Origin: Thermoanaerobacter pseudethanolicus ATCC 33223
GTDB lineage: Bacteria > Bacillota > Thermoanaerobacteria > Thermoanaerobacterales > Thermoanaerobacteraceae
DNA length: 64,000 bases
Reading direction: 5' to 3'
Assembly (NCBI RefSeq): GCF_000019085.1
Contig: NC_010321.1
Location: 2,298,817-2,362,816, forward strand
Below, in pieces: positions 25,980 to 36,281 of the stretch (its first letter is position 1; each line of letters starts with the position of its first letter). A program made the position numbers and the translations under genes. The notes under the pieces are model-generated. The model was not told the origin of the DNA. It saw nothing but the letters and a program-made list of their open reading frames with translations, and did not search any database.

Positions 25980-26053
25980 GCACTTATTCTGAATGCCTGC
26001 TATAATAGAAGTGGTTAAAATAACCCAACAAAAGGAGGCATCAGAATAAGTGC
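25980..26053 (+). promoter_or_regulatory. Transposase promoter and ribosome-site-sequestering inverted repeat
   Basis: GCACTTATTCTGAATGCC (25980-25997) is complementary to 26037-26053, which contains the end of the AAAGGAGG ribosome site and the GTG start. An extended -10 (TGCTATAAT, 25998-26006) lies between the arms. Transcripts begun here lack the left arm and can be translated; read-through transcripts would fold and hide the start. Confidence 0.7.
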
Positions 26054-27231
26054 AAGGTAATTATATCACAAATTTCTTAAAATCTGAAGATACAATTTTG
26101 GAAGGTGTTGTAGAGAATGACAACAGGATAGAGCTTCATATTAAGATGAAACAGAAACCACATATTTGTCCAAGGTGCGGGGAAATAACATCTAAGATTC
26201 ATGATTATAGAGTACAAAGAATAAAAGATGTACCGCTATTCGGGAAACCAACAGTGATAGTACTAAAAAAGAGGAGATACGTTTGTAAACACTGTGGCAA
26301 GAAATTCTATGAACATGTAGACTATTTACCACGTTACCATAGAATGACCAACAGATTATCTATTTACATACTACAACAACTAAAAAAACAACAAAGCATG
26401 AAAGATATATCTGAAGTTACAGGGGTATCAATTACGACTGTGATGAGACTTTTAGACACAATAGGAGTAGAACCTGATTATAAAACATTACCGGAAATTA
26501 TCAGTATAGACGAATTCAAAGGGAACTCTGGAGGCAGGAAATATCATTGCATTATTGTAGACCCAAAAGAAAGAAAAATATTAGATATTTTAAAAGACAG
26601 AAAACAAGAGAATCTAAGTGAATATTTCAAAAGATTTAAAGACAGGAATAAAGTAAAGTGGGTTATTATAGACATGTGGAGGCCTTTTTCAGATACAGTA
26701 AAAACATATTTCAAAGGAGCTAAAATAGCAATAGACAAATTTCATTTTACAAGATACATATATTGGGCGATAGAAAATGTAAGAAAGAGAATACAAAAAG
26801 AGCTACCAGACAATAAAAGAAAATATTTCAAAAGAAGCCGTAAGCTTCTTCTTGCAAAATATGATACTTTAACAACAGAACAAAAAGAAGAATTGGAAGT
26901 AATGTTCTGGTACAGCGACGACTTAAGAATAGCATACCTTTTAAAAGAAGAATTTAATGATAAAGTATTAAAATGCAAAAATTCAAAGGAAGCAAAAATA
27001 GAATTAAAAAGATGGATACAGTTAGCTAAAGAAAGCAAAATTGATGAATTTAAAAGATGTGTGCAAGTATTTAACCGTTGGTTTGAAGAAATAACAAATG
27101 CCTTTGATATACCATATACTAATTCTGTAACAGAAGGTTACAATAATAAAATTAAGGTGCTAAAAAGGCTTGCATATGGCTATAGAAATTTTCATCGATT
27201 TAGAAAGAGAATATTATATTGTAATGCTTAA
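26050..27231 (+). CDS. ISL3-family transposase
   Basis: A 393-residue DDE transposase. Two CxxC pairs near residues 38-80 (CPRCGE, CKHCGKKF) form the N-terminal zinc finger. A helix-turn-helix follows (MKDISEVTGVSITTVMRLL). The catalytic domain has the aspartate of SIDEFKG, the aspartate of VIIDMWRPF and the glutamate of SVTEGYNNKIK. All are intact, so the element may be active. GTG 26050 is used. The gene is very AT-rich compared with its V-ATPase neighbours. Confidence 0.93.
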   Translation: MQGNYITNFLKSEDTILEGVVENDNRIELHIKMKQKPHICPRCGEITSKIHDYRVQRIKDVPLFGKPTVIVLKKRRYVCKHCGKKFYEHVDYLPRYHRMTNRLSIYILQQLKKQQSMKDISEVTGVSITTVMRLLDTIGVEPDYKTLPEIISIDEFKGNSGGRKYHCIIVDPKERKILDILKDRKQENLSEYFKRFKDRNKVKWVIIDMWRPFSDTVKTYFKGAKIAIDKFHFTRYIYWAIENVRKRIQKELPDNKRKYFKRSRKLLLAKYDTLTTEQKEELEVMFWYSDDLRIAYLLKEEFNDKVLKCKNSKEAKIELKRWIQLAKESKIDEFKRCVQVFNRWFEEITNAFDIPYTNSVTEGYNNKIKVLKRLAYGYRNFHRFRKRILYCNA

Positions 27232-27388
27232 TGTTCTAACTTAATACTATTTTTAGTGATAAAGGATATTCAAGGATATTATAGAGCTTTGATGAAAAGG
27301 CATAGATAAATATCCACCCATACTTCTAGCTATATCTCTTATCACAACTAACAATTTACAAATATTACCATATTATGTGATAAGATTT

Positions 27389-27425
27389 ATAGGTGGGCAT
27401 TCAGAAAAAATACCCACCCCAACTA
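27389..27425. other. Hairpin at the IS right end (first copy)
   Basis: GGTGGG and CCCACC arms around CATTCAGAAAAAATA form a stem that includes the right terminal inverted repeat. A near-identical copy lies 91 bases to the right. Confidence 0.7.
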
Positions 27426-27438
27426 TTGACAAAGAGCC

Positions 27439-27472
27439 AAAATTTGAAAACCAAGGAAAGTATGAAAAATTA
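27439..27472. repeat. 34-bp direct repeat, right copy
   Basis: Exact copy of 25895-25928, placed between the two IS right-end-like hairpins. Confidence 0.9.
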
Positions 27473-27479
27473 AAATAAA

Positions 27480-27514
27480 GGGCGGGCATTCAAAAAATAC
27501 CCACCCTAACTTTT
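27480..27514 (-). terminator. V-ATPase operon terminator, resembling an IS right end
   Basis: GGGTGGG and CCCGCCC (with one G-U pair) flank a loop of about 12 bases and are followed on the minus strand by TTTATTTTAATTTTT. The sequence matches the IS right end at 27389-27425 at most positions, so a terminator may have come from an IS remnant. Confidence 0.75.
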
Positions 27515-27533
27515 AACAAAAGAAACATGCACT

Positions 27534-28163
27534 TTATCCCTTCATCACCATTTCCTTTATCTTCATAAGTCTTGTGCGGCTTGAACGTTCGTTTTCGTCC
27601 AACTTCATTGTGATGTACTTTATAGTATTTTCAAGCTGCGGTATTAAGACATATTCTAGGGCGTTTACCCTGCGGCGAGTTTTTTCAATCTCATCGGCCA
27701 TGAGTTGACAAGCCTTTTCAAGCTCAGCCAATTTTAGCATCTTTGGAAGCATGGTCGCCAAAGTACGTATGGCTGCGTCCATTTCCGCTGACGTGTTCGC
27801 AAAACCGTAAGGGTAGAGATTTTTACTCTCCTCCTGTAATATCTCTAACTTTGGTACGTTGACGCTCATGATGTTCTCCTTTTTGACGTTTATACTGACC
27901 TTAGCAGAGGGAATCATGAGACTCTCTTCAACAACGTTGGCGGACATTTGGCTTCTTGCCATGGTGAAACTTTTAAAAGCACCGATGAGTTCAGCCTCAA
28001 CCTCCTCCCGCAGAGCTCTATTCTGTTTTACCATGTCCAAAAATTTCTTCACAAGCTCATCCTGCTTGTCTTTCAAAAGCTTGTGGCCACGCTTTGCGGT
28101 CACAAGCCTTTTTTTCAAGCTGGTAAGTTCCATTCGGGTAGGATTTACATGTATCATTGTCAT
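27534..28163 (-). CDS. ntpD: V-type ATPase subunit D (central rotor shaft)
   Basis: This 209-residue protein forms the central rotating shaft of the V1 motor, linking A3B3 to the membrane ring. It shows the family pattern: N-terminal VNPTRMELTSLKKRL, long coiled-coil helices at both ends, and the RRVNALEYVLIPQLENTI motif near residue 165. Last gene of the nine-gene operon; its start overlaps the end of ntpB by one base. The operon terminator lies about 20 bases beyond its stop. Confidence 0.95.
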   Translation of the reverse strand: MTMIHVNPTRMELTSLKKRLVTAKRGHKLLKDKQDELVKKFLDMVKQNRALREEVEAELIGAFKSFTMARSQMSANVVEESLMIPSAKVSINVKKENIMSVNVPKLEILQEESKNLYPYGFANTSAEMDAAIRTLATMLPKMLKLAELEKACQLMADEIEKTRRRVNALEYVLIPQLENTIKYITMKLDENERSSRTRLMKIKEMVMKG

Positions 28164-29551
28164 TATTCTCCTTTTTCAGGAAGATATTTGTCAATATATT
28201 CATCTCTTACTCTTTTAAGCTCGGCTCTCGGCAATATCGTCAATAGATCCCACCCTATCGCCAGAGTCTCCTCAATACTCCTATCCTCGTCTTCTCTCTG
28301 GGCCACGTACCTGGCCTCAAACTCATCGGCGAATTTTGCATAAAGCTTATCGGTATCGGAAAGAGCGGCCTCACCCAGGATTACCGCCAGCTCCTTCGCC
28401 TGCTTCCCACGTGCATAGGAGGCAAATAGCTGGTTCATAAGGTCAGCATGGTCTTCCCGAGTCTTGCCTTGGCCAATACCTTTATCCTTAAGTCTTGACA
28501 GAGACGGAAGCACATCTATCGGCGGATAGATACCCTTCCTGTAGAGATCGCGACTTAAGATTATCTGACCTTCAGTAATATACCCGGTGAGGTCGGGTAT
28601 CGGGTGGGTCTTGTCGTCTTCAGGCATGGTCAAAATGGGTATCTGAGTAATAGACCCTTTTCTCCCCTTTATTCGGCCTGCCCTCTCGTATATCGTTGCA
28701 AGGTCGGTATATAGGTAACCGGGATAGCCTCTTCGACCAGGAACTTCTTTCCTTGCAGCCGACACTTCTCGCAAAGCCTCGCAGTAATTGGTCATATCAG
28801 TCATGATAACAAGCACGTGCATCTCTTTTTCGTATGCCAAGAATTCCGCGCAAGTCAACGCCATACGAGGAGTAGCTATACGCTCAATAGCCGGGTCGTT
28901 AGCCAAGTTGATAAATAATACACTTCGGTCTATCGCACCGGTACGCCTGAAATCCGATATAAAGTAGTCAGCTTCCTCAAAAGTTATGCCCATCGCTGCA
29001 AATACTACAGCGAACTTACTGTCACTACCAAGTACCTTAGCCTGTCTTGCTATCTGCGCTGCTAGCTGGGCATGAGGCAGACCTGAACCCGAAAAGATCG
29101 GAAGTTTCTGTCCTCTTACCAAAGTATTCAGCCCATCGATGGCAGATATCCCTGTCTGGATGAACTCAGAAGGATAATCTCGGGCCGTCGGATTAATAGG
29201 ATTACCGTTAATATCCAGCCGCTTTTCTGGTATGATCATTGGTCCTTTGTCCCTTGGACGACCCAAACCATCGAAAACCCTGCCCAACATATCGATAGAA
29301 ACCCCGAGCTCGATGCTTTTTCCGACAAACCTTACTTTACAGTCGTTTATATTAAGCCCCGTAGAACCTTCAAACAGCTGAACAAGTGCTTTATCCCCGT
29401 TGACCTCAAGCACCTGTCCCCTACGAATTTCTCCCGTTCCAGTCTCAATTTCCACCAGCTCATTGTATTTGACACCTTCCACTTTTTCAACCAGCATTAA
29501 CGGGCCGACAATTTCTCTAACGGTTTTATATTCTCTAAGCATCGGCTGCAC
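28163..29551 (-). CDS. ntpB: V-type ATPase subunit B (non-catalytic)
   Basis: A 462-residue non-catalytic nucleotide-binding subunit of the V1 head. It has the degenerate P-loop region [17 protein letters not shown], the [19 protein letters not shown] stretch, and [20 protein letters not shown]. It overlaps ntpA by 17 bases and ntpD by one. Full length for the family. Confidence 0.97.
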   Translation of the reverse strand: MQPMLREYKTVREIVGPLMLVEKVEGVKYNELVEIETGTGEIRRGQVLEVNGDKALVQLFEGSTGLNINDCKVRFVGKSIELGVSIDMLGRVFDGLGRPRDKGPMIIPEKRLDINGNPINPTARDYPSEFIQTGISAIDGLNTLVRGQKLPIFSGSGLPHAQLAAQIARQAKVLGSDSKFAVVFAAMGITFEEADYFISDFRRTGAIDRSVLFINLANDPAIERIATPRMALTCAEFLAYEKEMHVLVIMTDMTNYCEALREVSAARKEVPGRRGYPGYLYTDLATIYERAGRIKGRKGSITQIPILTMPEDDKTHPIPDLTGYITEGQIILSRDLYRKGIYPPIDVLPSLSRLKDKGIGQGKTREDHADLMNQLFASYARGKQAKELAVILGEAALSDTDKLYAKFADEFEARYVAQREDEDRSIEETLAIGWDLLTILPRAELKRVRDEYIDKYLPEKGE

Positions 29552-31307
29552 CTCCCTCGATGAGGCCTTGCATAGCCTTTTTTATCTCCTTCTCTATTTC
29601 GTCGAAAACAGTCAACTTCGACTCTTCAACATATTTAGCACGGGCAATTTTCTCGCGTACTGGGTGCTTCTCTATTTCCGAAAACGGGACACCTTTTTCA
29701 AGAGCTTTCTGCGCTTCTTGGTAGAATATCATTATAAGCTTAAGCATTCTGTACTGCTTTTCCATTGACGAGTATGTGTCCACCTCGTGAAAAGCGTTCT
29801 GGTGTAAGAAATCTTCCCTGATGGATCTGGCAACTTCTAGCACTAGGCGATCTCTGGTGGAAAGAGCGTCGATACCCACTAATCTTACGATTTCCTGGAG
29901 GCTTGCCTCTTCCTGTAGTAGCCTCATAGCCTCACTGCGCAGCTCTCCCCAGTCACTGCTCACGTTTTTGTTCATGTAGTCTTCCACAACATCGGAATAC
30001 AACGAATAGCTCGTCAACCAGTTAATAGCCGGGAAATGGCGCGCATAGGCCAGCTCCGAATCCAGTGCCCAGAACACCTTCACCACGCGAAGGGTTGCTT
30101 GAGTAACCGGCTCTGACAGGTCGCCCCCCGGTGGGGATACAGCACCTACTACCGTCAAAGCTCCCTCCCGATTGTCACTGCCCAGGCATATGACTCTGCC
30201 AGCTCTCTCATAAAACTCCGCAAGCCTCCTTGCAAGGTAGGCTGGATAACCTTCTTCCCCCGGCATTTCTTCAAGCCTTCCGGACATTTCACGCAATGCC
30301 TCGGCCCAGCGGGACGTTGAGTCTGCCATCAAAGCCACGCTGTAGCCCATGTCCCTGAAGTATTCGGCGATGGTTATGCCAGTGTATATAGACGCTTCGC
30401 GCGCTGCCACAGGCATGTTAGAAGTGTTGGCAATAAGCACCGTTCGTTTCATGAGAGGTTCCTCTGTTTTGGGGTCCTTAAGTTCTGGGAATTCAAGGAG
30501 TACGTCGGTCATCTCGTTGCCCCGCTCACCGCAGCCGATATATACCACTATTTCAGCATCGGCCCACTTGGCTAGCTGGTGCTGAACCACAGTTTTGCCG
30601 CTACCAAAAGGTCCAGGTATGCACGCCGTACCTCCCTTAGTAACCGGAAAAAGGGTGTCAATGACCCTTTGTCCAGTGGGCATCGGAATTTCGGGGGGCA
30701 GCTTCTCTTTGTATGGCCTAGCCTTTCGAACCGGCCATTTCTGCATCATCGTGATTTCCACTATCTGTCCAGAATCGGTTTTTATTCTGGCAATAGGCTC
30801 GGTTACTGTATATTCTCCTTCCCTGATGTCTTCGACAATACCTGAAATAGCAGGAGGAACCATTATGCGATGTTCAACTATAACTGTCTCCTGCACTGTG
30901 CCGATAATATCGCCACCACTGACCTTGTCGCCAGACTTAACTTTAGGCGTAAATTTCCACTTTTTCTCGCGGTTCAGAGAAGGCACATCTATGCCTCTTG
31001 TTATAAAGCTGCCGACTTTTTTTTCTATAACGTCAAGAGGTCTCTGGATTCCGTCAAAAATGCCTTCCAGCATTCCCGGTCCCAGTTCGACGCTGAGGGG
31101 TTCCCCTGTGGACACCACAGGGTCCCCAGGGCCCAGTCCAGAAGTTTCTTCGTATACCTGAATTGATACCCTCTCTCCGCGTATTTCAATGATTTCACCT
31201 ATAAGACCCTGATTACCCACCTTTACCACGTCGAACATCTTGGCTTCAGGAAGTCCCTCAGCTACCACAAGGGGGCCGGAAACTTTGGTTATTATACCCT
31301 GGCTCAT
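29535..31307 (-). CDS. ntpA: V-type ATPase subunit A (catalytic)
   Basis: This 590-residue subunit hydrolyses or makes ATP in the V1 head. The Walker A motif [12 protein letters not shown] is near residue 230. [11 protein letters not shown] and [20 protein letters not shown] are characteristic. The A-type insertion (about 115-190) is present, which distinguishes it from F-type beta. In the operon it follows ntpF with a four-base overlap. Base composition is clearly richer in G+C than the housekeeping genes outside the island. Confidence 0.98.
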   Translation of the reverse strand: MSQGIITKVSGPLVVAEGLPEAKMFDVVKVGNQGLIGEIIEIRGERVSIQVYEETSGLGPGDPVVSTGEPLSVELGPGMLEGIFDGIQRPLDVIEKKVGSFITRGIDVPSLNREKKWKFTPKVKSGDKVSGGDIIGTVQETVIVEHRIMVPPAISGIVEDIREGEYTVTEPIARIKTDSGQIVEITMMQKWPVRKARPYKEKLPPEIPMPTGQRVIDTLFPVTKGGTACIPGPFGSGKTVVQHQLAKWADAEIVVYIGCGERGNEMTDVLLEFPELKDPKTEEPLMKRTVLIANTSNMPVAAREASIYTGITIAEYFRDMGYSVALMADSTSRWAEALREMSGRLEEMPGEEGYPAYLARRLAEFYERAGRVICLGSDNREGALTVVGAVSPPGGDLSEPVTQATLRVVKVFWALDSELAYARHFPAINWLTSYSLYSDVVEDYMNKNVSSDWGELRSEAMRLLQEEASLQEIVRLVGIDALSTRDRLVLEVARSIREDFLHQNAFHEVDTYSSMEKQYRMLKLIMIFYQEAQKALEKGVPFSEIEKHPVREKIARAKYVEESKLTVFDEIEKEIKKAMQGLIEGGAADA

Positions 31308-31639
31308 TCCCTTCCCTCTCTTTCAAAAATGATATCTGCTCCAATAGCTTTTTCCACAGATTTTCTCACGTCATTTATACCGATTCCCAGAGTACCTCGG
31401 TTGCTGGGAATCAAAGTAATGATTGGCAAGATTTTATTCCTGAAAAAGTCTATTTTATCCCTTATCTTTTCTGCTAGATGTTCAGTTATGAAGATAACGG
31501 CGTAATTCTCCCGAGCTAGTTTCATGAGTGTATCCGATGCTTCTACCTCATCAATGGCCCGGAAAGTATCAATACCCGTTGACTTAAACGAAAGCACTGT
31601 ATCGTGGTCTCCAATTACTCCTATTTTATACATAGACAT
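31304..31639 (-). CDS. ntpF: V-type ATPase subunit F
   Basis: A 111-residue Rossmann-like subunit that binds the D shaft and tunes activity. It has the typical start [20 protein letters not shown], the [13 protein letters not shown] core and the C-terminal amphipathic helix. It overlaps ntpC by 14 bases and ntpA by four. Confidence 0.95.
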   Translation of the reverse strand: MSMYKIGVIGDHDTVLSFKSTGIDTFRAIDEVEASDTLMKLARENYAVIFITEHLAEKIRDKIDFFRNKILPIITLIPSNRGTLGIGINDVRKSVEKAIGADIIFEREGRE

Positions 31640-32639
31640 CCCTCAGCCTTTCCCTTATCATGTCTTGAGAAATTCCATTAATTTTCCCCACAATTAAAAC
31701 CCTCAATATTTTGAGTTCGTTCTCTTTGGCCCCAAGATAACCCACAACGGTTTCTAAACCAAAAGGCTTATATAGCCCCCTTCTGAGCATATCAAGTAGG
31801 AAATCGTCGGCCAACTTCTCGTAGGCCGCTGGACTACCTGTTGACATCCAGTTTTCCAAGCCTTCTTTAACAACCATAAAATACTTGGAAGATGCCAGTG
31901 CCTCAATTAGCACTGGCACTGGTTCTTGAAACATTTTCTCGAAAAACTCTGGATCAATACTGCCACCGGGCAGGAGAGATTTCTCCAGGGCCCTTAAATC
32001 GGCCTCCATATATTTCAACCTGACCATCGTTTTTATATTTGTGAGATCTACCATCGCGGCCAAATAACTTTTAAGAAAATCGTGGCTTATGTCTTGGACC
32101 AAAAGATTGAGTTCTTCATATAAAGCCCTGTCCAGTATGAGGTCCACCTGTTGCGGGTCCAGGGTTTCTTCGTAAACTTCGGCAGCCCTCTCAAAAGCGG
32201 CCCGCATCAACTTCGGGAGGGCTACATCCTTCTCTCCTTTATTCAACCTTAAAAGCTCATCGACAGGGACTTCTCCCAAGGTCGAAAGATTTTTCGGCAC
32301 ATCAATGCCGAGTATTCTACTTTTTAAAAGGACTTTTAGATTATGATAGTCGTACTTTAAGGTAAAAAACCTTACGGCCCTATGGTCTTTCAAAGAGCCT
32401 TTTATCATCTCCAAAGTTTTTTTCATGCTATTTTCTAAAGCCTTTTCGAAATCATATATATTTTCCAATTCTTCAAAATCTGAAGCATAATCTGTCTCGC
32501 TGAGGACCCTGATGACTGCATCCATGTCCTCTACCTCAAGAATCCTCTCGACAATGGCCCTGCTCAACAGCTTGTTTTCCAGAGACCTTATTCTGCCCGA
32601 TGCATATAAAAAGTCCTGTTCTACAACCATCGCAATCAC
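31626..32639 (-). CDS. ntpC: V-type ATPase subunit C (rotor to ring adapter)
   Basis: A 337-residue, largely helical subunit (the d subunit of eukaryotes) that sits on the membrane ring and holds the D/F shaft. [15 protein letters not shown] and the [17 protein letters not shown] stretch near residue 95 match the family, and [19 protein letters not shown] is a second conserved region. Operon position between E and F is standard. Confidence 0.93.
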   Translation of the reverse strand: MIAMVVEQDFLYASGRIRSLENKLLSRAIVERILEVEDMDAVIRVLSETDYASDFEELENIYDFEKALENSMKKTLEMIKGSLKDHRAVRFFTLKYDYHNLKVLLKSRILGIDVPKNLSTLGEVPVDELLRLNKGEKDVALPKLMRAAFERAAEVYEETLDPQQVDLILDRALYEELNLLVQDISHDFLKSYLAAMVDLTNIKTMVRLKYMEADLRALEKSLLPGGSIDPEFFEKMFQEPVPVLIEALASSKYFMVVKEGLENWMSTGSPAAYEKLADDFLLDMLRRGLYKPFGLETVVGYLGAKENELKILRVLIVGKINGISQDMIRERLRDVYV

Positions 32640-33247
32640 TCCTCAAAAAGTATTCGGGCCACTTCAGTCTCTAGTTCTTCCCTTTGAACCTTGAGCAGAT
32701 AATCAAAGGTACAGTTTATCTCGACCGTCGCCGATTTTAATATGAATCCGCCTTTTATGGCTCTTTTTTCTCCCGAAAACCTAATATTGCCTGCTTTCCC
32801 TTGCTTTTTCAGGGCTTCGTTAACTCTCTCAAGTAATTCAGGAGTTATCTTTTCCTTATCAGCCTCGGAAACAATAATTTCCTCATTACCGTCAACGGCA
32901 GCGGCCAAAATCATGCGGTAAACCAGGTCCCTGTACTTTTCTGGTTCTAGATTTAGAAGTTTATTTTCCGCCCTGACGAAGGCTTCGTTTATCAAAGCCT
33001 GTTTCGCTTCCAAATAGCGCTTTCTCTCTTCCAGTTCGGCAATAGACAGGATTTTCCTCTTTTCCTCTCTGGCCACCTTCTTGGCCTTTTTCTCGGCTTC
33101 GGCTTCTAGTTGTACAGCTTGTTTCCTCGCCTTTTCCAGGATTTCAGCTGCTTCTTTTTTTGCTTTTTCGATTATCCGATTTTTTTGCTCTGTGGCCTCT
33201 TCAAAAATTTTTTCTTTAATCTTTGCAATACCCTGCATTATAAGCAC
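32636..33247 (-). CDS. ntpE: V-type ATPase subunit E (peripheral stalk)
   Basis: A 203-residue peripheral-stalk subunit. Residues about 5-85 are a long charged helix (repeats such as [20 protein letters not shown]) that pairs with subunit H/G. The C-terminal globular domain has the typical [20 protein letters not shown]. It overlaps ntpC by four bases. Confidence 0.93.
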   Translation of the reverse strand: MLIMQGIAKIKEKIFEEATEQKNRIIEKAKKEAAEILEKARKQAVQLEAEAEKKAKKVAREEKRKILSIAELEERKRYLEAKQALINEAFVRAENKLLNLEPEKYRDLVYRMILAAAVDGNEEIIVSEADKEKITPELLERVNEALKKQGKAGNIRFSGEKRAIKGGFILKSATVEINCTFDYLLKVQREELETEVARILFEE

Positions 33248-33250
33248 TCC

Positions 33251-33733
<483 letters not shown>

Positions 33734-35707
33734 TTAAACTCCTCCTTCAAAAGTTTGATTTTTTAAATTAACTCTACCAATATCTTCTAGATCCACATAT
33801 TTCGTGTCTATCCTCAAAGGTTGGAAGGGTTTGCCTCCACCCTCGTAGAACTTACCGAAAAATTCAATATACTGCAGTCGGCTGCTGTGGACATAAGCGC
33901 CCAAGGCATTTACTGCGACGTTGAAAAGGTGACCTCCTATCAACACCAGCAGCATCGCTATATACCCGAATATATTTACTCCTAGCATTCTTGCCATGGT
34001 ATTGATGACAGTAGCTATAACGCCTGTTGCAAGGCCCAACGCCAGCAGACGGGAGTAAGAAAGCACGTCGCTTAAATAACTAGTGACATTGTAAAGGCTT
34101 AAAAGCCCCGACATGAACTTTTTTAAAATATTTTTCTGAGATCTCCCCTGCGTCAGCACAAGGCCTATTGCGCCGGCGGCAGTTACATATTTTGCTATTC
34201 CTGCTAAATTCGGAAAAGCCATCATCACGAGCCCTGTCAGTAGCACCAGCCACAGTCCCTGATCCATGAAAGCATCGGCTACCCTTCCCTTTTTTATATT
34301 TTTATAGGCGCTCAAGATTATACCAGTGTATATCTGTATCAGACCAAAAGCAAAACTCAAAAACAAAACAGCCAACGGATTGTCAAGAGGATTCAGCCAG
34401 AGCGGCTTGACCTTAATAAGGTCACCAAACCAGCTACCAAAAATCATCCCCCAGATAAAAGTCGATATTCCTCCTAGGAACAAAAGCTCCGCCAGCTTTT
34501 TACCCATCCCTTTCAATTTGAGCTTCCAGAGAGCAAGGCCTGACAGCAGGGACAGCACCAGACCATAAGCCGCGTCACTAACCATCATACCAAAGAACAC
34601 AAAGTAGAAAGGCGCCATGAACACATTAGGGTCTATCTCCCTTGGATTTGGAAGACTGTAGAGCTCGGTTATTATCTCAAAAGGCTGCACTAACCTCGGG
34701 TTTGACAAAACCACCGGTATGTCATCATCTTCCGACGGTTCGGTAAAAACTATGTAGGCAGCACTGGTGACGGAGGTAATCGCTTCTTTTACGGCTCCCA
34801 CCGAAGGCTCGGGAACCCAGGCTTTCATCAGGAAGACTTTTTCAGTACCTGCCATTTTCATGAAGTTCTCTTTTTTCTGTCTTTCCACAAACCAGTAATC
34901 GTAAAGAGCCTTTATGTCTAGTAGCCGATTCACTAGCGTAGAGATTTCTGCCTTTATTCTTTGCCTTTCGGTTTCGATGGCTTTTAACCTTTCCTGAAGC
35001 TCGGCAAGTATCTTCGCCGGAGTCCCTGTAAATCCCTCAAATCTCTCTGTATCAACGGAAAATTCCTTAAATACTTCTTGAATATCCGATTTTGCCGAAA
35101 CGTGATAGACTATTAATAAAAAGCCCTCTTCCCGACCTTCCTCTACCGGGATTATCTCCACGGCTAGTTCTTTTTCAGCCATTTTATCCCTGAATGCTTT
35201 AAAATTCTTTTTTGAAACTACCACAGCTCGTGCTTCCACACTACCGGTTTCACCTAGTTCCTCTACAGGGATATCCAATCGCTCCCAAGGTTTAATTAAT
35301 TCAACCTGGTTTCTTATTCTGGATTCTTCCGTTTTGAGCCTAGAAAGTTTCTGGTCAAGGCCAGAAAGTGAGTCTATTAGATCAAAAACTTCCCTCTCCC
35401 GATTAAGGAGATCTTGCAATTTCTCCCTGCTTATCTTGGGTCTACCGTAGATTAATGGATTTAACTCCTTGCCATAAGGTTTCAAAAAATCAATAGCATA
35501 TTTTAGTCTACTAAGCTTTAATTCGAGCTTCGATAGCTCGTTACCCACTTGCTCTGGAAATTTATGTTCTGTAATGTCTATATCAATATCTTCTTCTTTC
35601 AAATCTGCAATTTCAGCTGCTCCCAATTTCTGCAGGACACCAACTATTTTGTCCCGCTCCTCGTTCAGACCAAAGAGATACATTTTTTTCATCTTAACTA
35701 TTGCCAT
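33734..35707 (-). CDS. ntpI: V-type ATPase subunit I (membrane stator)
   Basis: A 657-residue stator subunit. The N-terminal cytoplasmic half (about 1-330) has coiled-coil arms that bind the peripheral stalks. The C-terminal half has seven or eight membrane helices forming the ion half-channels, with family motifs FGMMVSDAAYGL, SYLSDVLSYSRLLALGLATG and GGHLFNVAVNALGAYVHSSR. The arginine in the SYSRLLALG helix is the expected essential one. Full length, overlapping subunit H by 14 bases. Confidence 0.96.
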   Translation of the reverse strand: MAIVKMKKMYLFGLNEERDKIVGVLQKLGAAEIADLKEEDIDIDITEHKFPEQVGNELSKLELKLSRLKYAIDFLKPYGKELNPLIYGRPKISREKLQDLLNREREVFDLIDSLSGLDQKLSRLKTEESRIRNQVELIKPWERLDIPVEELGETGSVEARAVVVSKKNFKAFRDKMAEKELAVEIIPVEEGREEGFLLIVYHVSAKSDIQEVFKEFSVDTERFEGFTGTPAKILAELQERLKAIETERQRIKAEISTLVNRLLDIKALYDYWFVERQKKENFMKMAGTEKVFLMKAWVPEPSVGAVKEAITSVTSAAYIVFTEPSEDDDIPVVLSNPRLVQPFEIITELYSLPNPREIDPNVFMAPFYFVFFGMMVSDAAYGLVLSLLSGLALWKLKLKGMGKKLAELLFLGGISTFIWGMIFGSWFGDLIKVKPLWLNPLDNPLAVLFLSFAFGLIQIYTGIILSAYKNIKKGRVADAFMDQGLWLVLLTGLVMMAFPNLAGIAKYVTAAGAIGLVLTQGRSQKNILKKFMSGLLSLYNVTSYLSDVLSYSRLLALGLATGVIATVINTMARMLGVNIFGYIAMLLVLIGGHLFNVAVNALGAYVHSSRLQYIEFFGKFYEGGGKPFQPLRIDTKYVDLEDIGRVNLKNQTFEGGV

Positions 35708-36017
35708 GGAAAGTCACTATCCTCTCCACAATTAAGTCTACAGCTTTTTGGATACGGCCTTCCGCCTTTTCACGAAGTTTTTTAATTTCGTTTTCATACT
35801 GTTCCTTTAAAGCCATCGATTCTTTTTGCGCTTCTTTTTTTGCATCTTCTATAATATTTTTAGCAATTTCTTCCCCTTTTTTGCGAGTTTGAGAAATCAA
35901 TTCCTCGGCTTCGCGGTTAGCTTCAGCCAATATAGACCTTGCTTCACGCTCGGCCTCTTCCACCATTGCCCTGGCGCTGTTTTCCGCATCTTTGATATCC
36001 TCCAGGATTTCTTTCAC
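35694..36017 (-). CDS. ntpH: V-type ATPase subunit H/G (peripheral stalk helix)
   Basis: A 107-residue protein that is one long charged helix (AMVEEAEREARSILAEANRE and onwards). It is expected to pair with subunit E in the peripheral stalk. Starts at GTG 36017 with GGAGG eight bases upstream. First gene of the operon, preceded by a near-consensus promoter. Confidence 0.85.
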   Translation of the reverse strand: MKEILEDIKDAENSARAMVEEAEREARSILAEANREAEELISQTRKKGEEIAKNIIEDAKKEAQKESMALKEQYENEIKKLREKAEGRIQKAVDLIVERIVTFHGNS

Positions 36018-36138
36018 CCATCCGCCACCTCCATGGTAAGAAAAAATTATTTCTTTACAATGATGTATGTAATATCAAATCCTGCTTGTATTAAAAGTGT
36101 AACATATTGCTTTAATATTATGCCTTTATACATACGGT

Positions 36139-36167
36139 ATTATACAATATTGATAAAAAAAAGTCAA
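36139..36167 (-). promoter_or_regulatory. Promoter of the V-ATPase operon
   Basis: TTGACT (36162-36167), a 17-base spacer and TATAAT (36139-36144) on the minus strand, about 120 bases before subunit H. No other gene intervenes. Confidence 0.75.
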
Positions 36168-36246
36168 GATAATGAATCAATACTTAAAAATAATACGGTA
36201 ATTTCACACCCATAGGAAATCAATTTTTATTATATCATACCAAAAA

Positions 36247-36276
36247 ATAAAAAGCAGGGAAATATATTCCCCCGCT
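36247..36276 (-). terminator. Terminator after uracil permease
   Basis: AGCGGGGGAA pairs imperfectly with TTCCCTGCT across a short AT loop, followed on the minus strand by TTTTTATTTTTTGG. It separates the permease from the V-ATPase promoter. Confidence 0.8.
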
Positions 36277-36281
36277 CAAAA

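Larger units (their letters stand above)
25945..27423 (+). mobile_element. ISL3-family insertion sequence
   Basis: Terminal inverted repeats GTTGGGGTGGG at 25945-25955 and its complement at 27413-27423 enclose a single ISL3-type transposase gene and about 190 bases of noncoding DNA on its right. No clean 8-bp target duplication is visible at these limits, so the exact ends may differ slightly. It separates the chromate-transporter and V-ATPase operons. Confidence 0.8.

Noticed and set aside
30595..31161. 188-codon plus-strand open frame antisense to ntpA
   Set aside because: Shadow of a strongly conserved catalytic subunit; no ribosome site and no recognisable domain.
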